DNA from: Bacillota bacterium
GTDB taxonomy: Bacteria; Bacillota; Clostridia; Christensenellales; SZUA-584
DNA: 64,000 nt
Assembly (NCBI GenBank): GCA_023436115.1
Contig: JAEZKQ010000023.1
Location: 1-64,000, forward strand
Direction of reading: 5' to 3'
The stretch's first letter is position 1. Each line of letters starts with the position of its first letter. A model generated the notes under the pieces. The model was not told the origin of the DNA. It did not search any database and worked only from the letters and a program-made list of their open reading frames with translations. Shown here one piece after another: positions 59,101 to 64,000 of the stretch. The position numbers and the translations under genes are program-made.

Positions 59101-59711
59101 ATATCGCGGGGCATACGTCTTGTGCCAACAGGCTGCGGTACCGTTCGCCCCAGCGTTAAGTTCTGAACGGTTTTCAGAAAAGCTTCCTCTTGCCCGCTGA
59201 CAATACTGATTTTTGCGCGAACAGTTTCGGCGTATCCAATATCGTCAAACAGGCAGCCCATGTTTAATAGCGGTGTTTGAACGCGTGAGAAGGTGGCGAA
59301 ATCAAAATCACAAGTATAGATACTGCACGGGATAAGCTCGACCTTAGCCGCGGCATCCAGCGTTTGCGCGGCGCTTTGCGTGTAGGCGCGCACAAGGCCG
59401 CCCGCGCCCAGAAGCGTGCCCCCAAAATATCGCGTACATACCACGATCACATTTTGCAGCCCTGATTTCTTGAGCACCTCAAGCATGGGCAGGCCGGCCG
59501 TTCCTTGCGGTTCACCATCATCGCTGTAACGCATGGTCCCGTCTTCCAGCAGCCACGCCCAGCAGTTGTGCCGCGCATCGTAATGCTCTTTTTTACGCTG
59601 TTCGATCACGGTCAGTGCATCGGCTTCGCAGTCCGCCCGGGCTGCAAATCCGATGAATCGCGACTTTTTAATGACGAGCTCTGTTTCCTTGCTCGATTCC
59701 AACGTGATCAT
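59097..59711 (-). CDS. YigZ/IMPACT family protein
   Basis: A 204-residue protein. The IMPACT signature is complete: HYDARHNCWAWLLEDG, YSDDGEPQGTAGLPML, VVCTRYFGGTLLGAGGLVRAYTQSA. A C-terminal ferredoxin-like DUF1949 domain follows. Function is not firmly established; the eukaryotic relative modulates translation control. Its ATG overlaps the GNAT gene stop by four bases, and it converges with the acyltransferase gene with a four-base overlap at the 3' ends. Confidence 0.92.
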   Translation of the reverse strand: MITLESSKETELVIKKSRFIGFAARADCEADALTVIEQRKKEHYDARHNCWAWLLEDGTMRYSDDGEPQGTAGLPMLEVLKKSGLQNVIVVCTRYFGGTLLGAGGLVRAYTQSAAQTLDAAAKVELIPCSIYTCDFDFATFSRVQTPLLNMGCLFDDIGYAETVRAKISIVSGQEEAFLKTVQNLTLGRTVPQPVGTRRMPRDI

Positions 59712-60151
59712 GTCTGCTGCTGTTCCTTTGTGATACGGCGCATCATTGTCATTCTGGGCTCAAAACCCAAGGAGCGCCAGAAAGCGAGGCCCCGCTCGTT
59801 CCATACGAAAACGTCCAGATCGAAGTCCGAGGTATTCAGCTCTTTTTGCAGAAGCGCAAATGCCGTGCGGCCCCAGCCTTTGCGGCGCTGGCTCCGACTG
59901 ATATAAAAATGGTGTATATAGACCGGTGTGCGGTTCGTATTGATCAGCGCATAACCGACCGTTTCGCCATCTGTGCTGAACACATACGCCTTCTCACCGT
60001 GTTCTAGGTCTTTCTTAAGCGACTGCAGACACTGATCCTTGGTTTTAATAATATCTGACTTGACATCCTCAAGTAATTCCTGATATAAGGGCAGCAACTC
60101 TTCCGGGTTGCTGCCGAGCCGTATCGTTAATTTGCTGTTTAAGCTACTCAT
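59708..60151 (-). CDS. GNAT family N-acetyltransferase
   Basis: A 147-residue acetyltransferase. The acetyl-CoA-binding motif A is HFYISRSQRRKGWGRTAFALLQKEL, followed by VFVWNERGLAFWRSLGFEPR. The substrate cannot be told from sequence. GGAGG precedes the ATG. It lies between tyrS and the YigZ gene and is coupled to the latter. Confidence 0.9.
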   Translation of the reverse strand: MSSLNSKLTIRLGSNPEELLPLYQELLEDVKSDIIKTKDQCLQSLKKDLEHGEKAYVFSTDGETVGYALINTNRTPVYIHHFYISRSQRRKGWGRTAFALLQKELNTSDFDLDVFVWNERGLAFWRSLGFEPRMTMMRRITKEQQQT

Positions 60152-60176
60152 GATGTCCTCCGTTTACTATTTAGGC

Positions 60177-61391
60177 CTAACTCAGCACGACCTTGTGGTA
60201 TATCTTTTTGCCTTTTTTAATCATCAATTGTCCGCCGTCGAAAAGGTCGGCTGTGACAGGCATGAATTCTTCTGTCACTTTATTTCCGTTGACAGCGATG
60301 CCGCCCTGCGCGATCAACCTGCGGCCTTCCCCGCGCGAAGATGTGAGTCCGCAGGTTTGCAGCAGATCAACAAGCAGCAGATCGGAAAGGTCTGAGATCG
60401 TTGTTTCCGGTACGGAGCCGCCTTCGGCACCGCCTTCGAAAAGCGCTTCGGCAGCCGCTTTGGCCTTGTCGGCTTCCTCCTGTCCGTGCACCTGACGCGT
60501 GACTTCATAGGCCAGCCTGACTTTCGCTTCGTTGATGCGCTCGTCGTTATAGCTGCAAAGCTGTCTGACTTCGTCCATCGGGACAAACGTAAGCAGTGAA
60601 AGACATTTTTGCACGTCGCTGTCGGCGACATTGCGCCAGTATTGATAAAAATCATACGGAGATGTCTTTTCAGGATCCAGCCAGACCGCGCCCTTTTCGG
60701 TTTTGCCCATCTTGCGCCCGTCGCTTGTAAGCAGCAGCGAGAAGGTCATACCGTAGGCTTCCTTGCGTTCCTTCCTGCGTATCAAATCCGCACCGGCTAA
60801 TATGTTGGACCACTGGTCGTCTCCGCCCAATTGCAGCTTGCAGCCGTGCATACGGTTCAGCACAAGAAAATCGTAGCCCTGCATGAGCATATAGTTAAAC
60901 TCTAAGAACGTAAGGCCCTTCTCCATACGGGCCTTATAGCATTCGGCGCTGAGCATGCGGTTCACAGAAAAGTGGACGCCGATATCGCGCAGAAACTCGA
61001 TATAATTAAGAGACAGCAGCCAGTCTGCGTTATTGATCATCAGCGCTTTGCCATCGCTGAAATCAAGAAAACGGCGCATTTGTGTTTTAAAAGCGTTGGC
61101 GTTGTTCTCAATGTCTTCCTTGGAGAGCATTTTTCGCAGATCCTGTTTGCCTGAAGGATCTCCCACCATCGTGGTGCCGCCGCCGATCAGCGCAATCGGA
61201 CGGTGTCCGGCACGCTGCATATGCGCCATTGCCATCAGCTGAACATAGTGCCCCACGTGAAGGCTGTCTGCCGTTGGATCAAAACCAATATAGAAAGTAA
61301 CACTTTCTTTGCCGAGCATCTCATAGAGCCCTTCATGTGTCACCTGACGAATAAATCCTCTTTCATTGAGTACATCGTAAACGTTTGCCAT
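60177..61391 (-). CDS. tyrS: Tyrosyl-tRNA synthetase
   Basis: A 404-residue class I synthetase. The HIGH motif is HVGH in FDPTADSLHVGHYVQL; the KMSKS motif is KMGKT; GGDDQWSNI is the typical tyrosine-site region; a C-terminal S4-type RNA-binding domain (from about residue 340) binds the tRNA. The start at 61391 has AAGGAG; an upstream ATG in frame does not. No T-box (no TGGNACCGCG-like element) is seen upstream, unlike in many Firmicutes. Confidence 0.97.
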   Translation of the reverse strand: MANVYDVLNERGFIRQVTHEGLYEMLGKESVTFYIGFDPTADSLHVGHYVQLMAMAHMQRAGHRPIALIGGGTTMVGDPSGKQDLRKMLSKEDIENNANAFKTQMRRFLDFSDGKALMINNADWLLSLNYIEFLRDIGVHFSVNRMLSAECYKARMEKGLTFLEFNYMLMQGYDFLVLNRMHGCKLQLGGDDQWSNILAGADLIRRKERKEAYGMTFSLLLTSDGRKMGKTEKGAVWLDPEKTSPYDFYQYWRNVADSDVQKCLSLLTFVPMDEVRQLCSYNDERINEAKVRLAYEVTRQVHGQEEADKAKAAAEALFEGGAEGGSVPETTISDLSDLLLVDLLQTCGLTSSRGEGRRLIAQGGIAVNGNKVTEEFMPVTADLFDGGQLMIKKGKKIYHKVVLS

Positions 61392-61424
61392 AGCTTTCTC
61401 CTTATTTCCATGCATTCGTATAGT

Positions 61425-61453
61425 ATTATAGCCTTTGACGGCTTAAGTAGCAA
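61425..61453 (-). promoter_or_regulatory. Promoter of tyrS
   Basis: On the minus strand TTGCTA and TATAAT with a 17-base spacer, about 35 bases before the start codon. Confidence 0.7.
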
Positions 61454-61519
61454 GAATACATAAAATTTGCGTTAGCAAATCGTTTCTATCTGGTTAAAAT
61501 AACATATTTCTTAAAAAAC

Positions 61520-61548
61520 TTGACTTTTTTGTGTATAAATAATAATTT
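61520..61548 (+). promoter_or_regulatory. Promoter of spoVG
   Basis: TTGACT and TAATTT with a 17-base spacer in a very AT-rich tract. Bacillus spoVG is transcribed by sigma-H; that motif is not evident here. Confidence 0.5.
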
Positions 61549-61631
61549 AGTGTATAAACAAGCAGGAAAAACATGCATCAATGGCGAATTTTTACTAGTA
61601 CATTACGGACCTGCTTAGGAGGGGTTGCTTT

Positions 61632-61916
61632 ATGGATATCACGGACATCCGGATCAGGCGGATTGAGACAATGGGAAAACTCAAGGCAGTTGTATCTGTG
61701 ACTTTTGACGACATGTTCGCCATCCATGATATGAAGATCATTGAGGGGCAGAACGGCTATTTTATTGCAATGCCGTCAAGACGAACACCGAACGGAGAGT
61801 ATAAGGATATTGCTCATCCGATCAACTCGTCGGCAAGATCGCTGATACAGACTGCTATCTTAGAGAAGTTTGAAAGCTTGCCCGAAGACGAGGGTTACGC
61901 GTCATTTCAGGCTTAA
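61632..61916 (+). CDS. spoVG: SpoVG family regulator
   Basis: A 94-residue SpoVG. Starts MDITDIRIRRIETMGKLKAV and contains FVMPSRR-like segment FIAMPSRRTPNGEYKDIAHPI. SpoVG is a nucleic-acid-binding regulator of septation, sporulation and capsule or virulence genes in Firmicutes. AGGAGGGG lies upstream of the ATG. Monocistronic between a promoter and terminator. Confidence 0.96.
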   Translation: MDITDIRIRRIETMGKLKAVVSVTFDDMFAIHDMKIIEGQNGYFIAMPSRRTPNGEYKDIAHPINSSARSLIQTAILEKFESLPEDEGYASFQA

Positions 61917-61930
61917 CGGCGAAAATAAAA

Positions 61931-61960
61931 GCCCCGTCAACAGCGACGGGGTTTTTATTA
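61931..61960. terminator. Bidirectional terminator between spoVG and the PIN-TRAM gene
   Basis: CCCCGTC and GACGGGG around a six-base loop, with TTTTTATT on the plus side and TTTTATTTT on the minus side. Confidence 0.93.
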
Positions 61961-61976
61961 TAGACTGATTAAATTG

Positions 61977-63071
61977 TCAGGATTTTAGTCTGGCAAATAT
62001 CATACGCCCCGCCGCAGTTTGTATCACACTGGTCACGACGACATTGGTAAGCCTTCCGGTTTCTTTGTTGCCATCCTCTACAACGATCATCGTTCCGTCA
62101 TCCAGATAAGCGATACCCTGGCCGGGTTCCTTGCCGTCTTTGACCACGGTCACCTTCATTTCTTCACCGGGCAGCACCACTGGCTTTACCGCATTGGAAA
62201 GCTCGTTGATATTTAGTACCCGCACACCCTTTACAGCGGCTACTTTATTCAGATTGTAGTCGTTTGTTACGACAATACCGTCTATATTCTTGGCCAGGTA
62301 AAGCAACTTCGCATCGACATCGCTGGCCTCTTCGATTTCGGCATGCACGATCTTCACGGGCATGTTCAGCTCTGTTTGAATGCGGTTGAGTACATCCAGA
62401 CCGCGCCGTCCTCTGTTACGCTTCAGATCGTCGGATGAATCGGCGATGTGCCGCAGCTCATCCAGCACGAACTCCGGTATTATCAGCGTGCCTTCGATAA
62501 TACCTGTGTTGCAGATGTCAAAAATGCGTCCGTCAATAATCACGCTGGTATCCAACAGCTTCGGCCGTGCGGGCGACACGTCCTTTTTACCGTCAGCATC
62601 TTTGTGCCGCCGAAAGAAACCGGATTCAGTCTCTGGACGGTGGCGCACAATGACCGATATGCCTAGATAGACGCAGACGATATAAACGATGACGTTGACG
62701 AGCCCTGCGATCCAAGATACCATAATGATGCTTGAGATAAGATTTGATAGAAAGAAAGCCACAATAAGACCGAGTATCAGACCGGCAACAGCGGGAAGTA
62801 CCACGTGAGAAGGCAGCTTAGACAACCTTTTGTCCGCTTTGCCCGCAGCTTTAAATATGGCATCTACAATAGGTTTGGAAAGAAACGTAAAAATAAGGCC
62901 TGAGATAATACCGGAACATACGAATATTAAAAGATTGACCCATTCAAGCATTGTCGCATAAGTATTAATAGCGTAAATCTTGCCGAGGACCTCAAAAACG
63001 AGCACCACGATACCGGGCCCTATGAATAGGCCAAGAAGAATGATAAAAAAACGTGCGATGTTTTTAGCCAT
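61977..63071 (-). CDS. PIN/TRAM domain membrane protein, YacL type
   Basis: A 364-residue protein: four N-terminal membrane segments (to about residue 140), a PIN nuclease-like domain (LLDTSVIIDGRIFDIC ... VVTNDYNLNKVAAVKGV) and a C-terminal TRAM domain (LPGEEMKVTVVKDGKEPGQGIAYLDDGT). Acidic residues of the PIN active site appear intact, so it may act on RNA at the membrane. A CarD-like gene lies upstream, the common Firmicutes order. Confidence 0.93.
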   Translation of the reverse strand: MAKNIARFFIILLGLFIGPGIVVLVFEVLGKIYAINTYATMLEWVNLLIFVCSGIISGLIFTFLSKPIVDAIFKAAGKADKRLSKLPSHVVLPAVAGLILGLIVAFFLSNLISSIIMVSWIAGLVNVIVYIVCVYLGISVIVRHRPETESGFFRRHKDADGKKDVSPARPKLLDTSVIIDGRIFDICNTGIIEGTLIIPEFVLDELRHIADSSDDLKRNRGRRGLDVLNRIQTELNMPVKIVHAEIEEASDVDAKLLYLAKNIDGIVVTNDYNLNKVAAVKGVRVLNINELSNAVKPVVLPGEEMKVTVVKDGKEPGQGIAYLDDGTMIVVEDGNKETGRLTNVVVTSVIQTAAGRMIFARLKS

Positions 63072-63196
63072 GCGTTCACCTCATTTTTCTGCGGAATTCC
63101 CGAAAGACGAATAGCGTTTAACCTCAGATGCGTTATTATATCACAAAGAAACCCAAGTTTGATAATGGCCGCTAAAAAACCTTAAAATATTTACAT

Positions 63197-63673
63197 TTAT
63201 AGTACTTGGGTGATGATTTTTCTGACTTCTTCGTCTTTTTTATTGCTCGCAAGCGCGAGCTCTGAAACGAGTATCTGCATAGAAGTGCCCAGCATTTTTT
63301 TCTCACTGGAAGACAGACTTTTTTGCATTTCCCGTTTTAAAAGGCTTTTGATCACAGCGGCAATTTCAAATACATTGCCGGATTTCATTTTTTCCAGATT
63401 CTCACGGTTCCGGCGGTTCCAATTGGTGGATTCCTCCGGTTCGTCCAAGGTTTTAAAAGATTCGATAACTTCGTGGCATTCATCGTTGGTGATGATTTCT
63501 CTAAGGCCCGCCTTTTCAGCCGTTTCGACCGGGACATGAACCTTAATATCGCCGTCAGAAAATTTTAATATATAGTAACGCTTTTTTTCATTGAAAAAAA
63601 TGCGTTCTTCAACAGCTTCGATATAACCTGCGCCGTGCATCGGATATGAAATTTTATCGCCTTCCTTAAACAT
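63197..63673 (-). CDS. CarD/CdnL-like transcriptional regulator
   Basis: A 158-residue protein beginning MFKEGDKISYPMHGAGYIEAVEER, the RNA-polymerase-binding Tudor-like domain of the CarD/TRCF-RID family, followed by a helical C-terminal domain with LLKREMQKSLSSSEKKML. Such proteins stabilise open promoter complexes, often at rRNA promoters. The ATG at 63673 gives the canonical N-terminus; an open frame six codons longer does not. Confidence 0.9.
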   Translation of the reverse strand: MFKEGDKISYPMHGAGYIEAVEERIFFNEKKRYYILKFSDGDIKVHVPVETAEKAGLREIITNDECHEVIESFKTLDEPEESTNWNRRNRENLEKMKSGNVFEIAAVIKSLLKREMQKSLSSSEKKMLGTSMQILVSELALASNKKDEEVRKIITQVL

Positions 63674-63825
63674 GGGATACACCTGCCTCATAAATATATG
63701 ATATAGCAGTGGGGGGGCTTTGTCAAATGCGCTTAAGGCTAAAAGCCTTTGCGTTTATACAAAAACAGCACAGCCGTGAGCGTTTTGGAATACGTTAAAG
63801 CATAGTCAATAAGGAGGCAAAACTC

Positions 63826-64000
63826 ATGGAAAAACGCAGATGCCGTGCTGCGGCTTTCATAAAAGGCAGCACTGATGTGCCCCGTCTTACAGGCACAGTC
63901 ACCTTTACCGATACACCTGAAGGGGTAAGAGTGGATGCCTATGTACAAGGGCTGCCGCATAATGAAACAGGCTTTTACGGCTTTCATCTTCATGACCGGG
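63826..64000 (+). CDS. SodC-like (Cu/Zn superoxide dismutase family) protein, 5' part
   Basis: Begins with ATG 63826 after AAGGAGG and runs off the window after 58 codons. The translated part includes LTGTVTFTDTPEGVRVDAYVQGLP and ends FYGFHLHDR, the position of the first copper-binding histidines (GFHIHE in classical enzymes). No signal peptide is seen. Clostridial members of this family often lack some metal ligands; the missing 3' part is needed to judge activity. Confidence 0.8.
   Translation, partial: MEKRRCRAAAFIKGSTDVPRLTGTVTFTDTPEGVRVDAYVQGLPHNETGFYGFHLHDR

Noticed and set aside
61392..61500. T-box leader expected before tyrS
   Set aside because: No TGGNACCGCG-like element or specifier-loop structure; the promoter lies only about 35 bases before the gene.
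1..64000. CRISPR arrays, rRNA and tRNA genes
   Set aside because: No regularly spaced repeats, no rRNA segments and no cloverleaf with a TTCRANNC loop were noticed.

Overview
The window looks like chromosome of a strictly anaerobic, probably spore-forming Gram-positive bacterium of the Clostridia. Evidence: a one-piece pyruvate:ferredoxin oxidoreductase, a complete Rnf complex (rnfCDGEAB), SpoVG, a CwlD-type amidase and a PdaB-like deacetylase, strong AGGAGG ribosome sites, several TTG starts and sigma-A promoters close to TTGACA/TATAAT. There are no rRNA or tRNA genes and no CRISPR array. Base composition is moderate except for two AT-rich patches, at about 21.7-22.1 kb and 41.7-43.6 kb.

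Layout. 0.2-7.1 kb: a radical SAM/DUF2344 pair, RNase G, L21 and L27, a DAHP synthase and an 8-oxoguanine glycosylase. 7.5-9.6 kb: a duplicated DUF1538 membrane protein with a double PII-like protein. 9.8-16 kb (minus strand): a frameshifted DUF4003 gene, the PFOR gene with a clear promoter, a possible structured RNA, and an MreB homologue. 16.2-21.5 kb: CwlD-type amidase, AraC-GyrI regulator, three lipoproteins and a flavodoxin. Hairpin-rich interspersed repeats and a decayed AT-rich SEC-C gene lie between 20.9 and 22.2 kb. 22.2-27.7 kb: the rnf operon ending in maf. 28-41.3 kb: rpsO (with leader hairpin), pnp, thioesterase, methylglyoxal synthase, PdaB-like deacetylase, tandem-OB protein, FAD protein, GGDEF protein, an ABC exporter behind a MerR-type promoter, and lemA-DUF2207. 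44.8-49.6 kb: a ribose-type sugar ABC transporter with a polyol dehydrogenase. 49.7-54.1 kb: MoxR-DUF58-transglutaminase operon. 54.4-54.8 kb: a c-di-GMP-I riboswitch with no intact gene behind it. 54.8-64 kb: DUF1540, Rho, a membrane-acyltransferase fusion, YigZ, GNAT, TyrRS, SpoVG, a PIN-TRAM protein, a CarD-like regulator and the start of a SodC-like gene.

The most interesting region is 41.55-44.5 kb. A compact AT-rich minus-strand operon there encodes (1) a 76-residue stand-alone protein that keeps the catalytic Asp/His/Glu/Arg pattern of the colicin E3 16S-rRNA nuclease domain, (2) an acidic 105-residue unknown protein and (3) a 442-residue ImmA/IrrE metallopeptidase. The three frames overlap and are probably translationally coupled. 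The cassette sits between a decayed fragment of a peroxiredoxin gene and an intact peroxiredoxin gene, and the homology of the fragment stops within a few bases of the cassette edge. I read this as a horizontally acquired toxin / immunity-or-antitoxin / protease module. That function is inferred from family knowledge and context.
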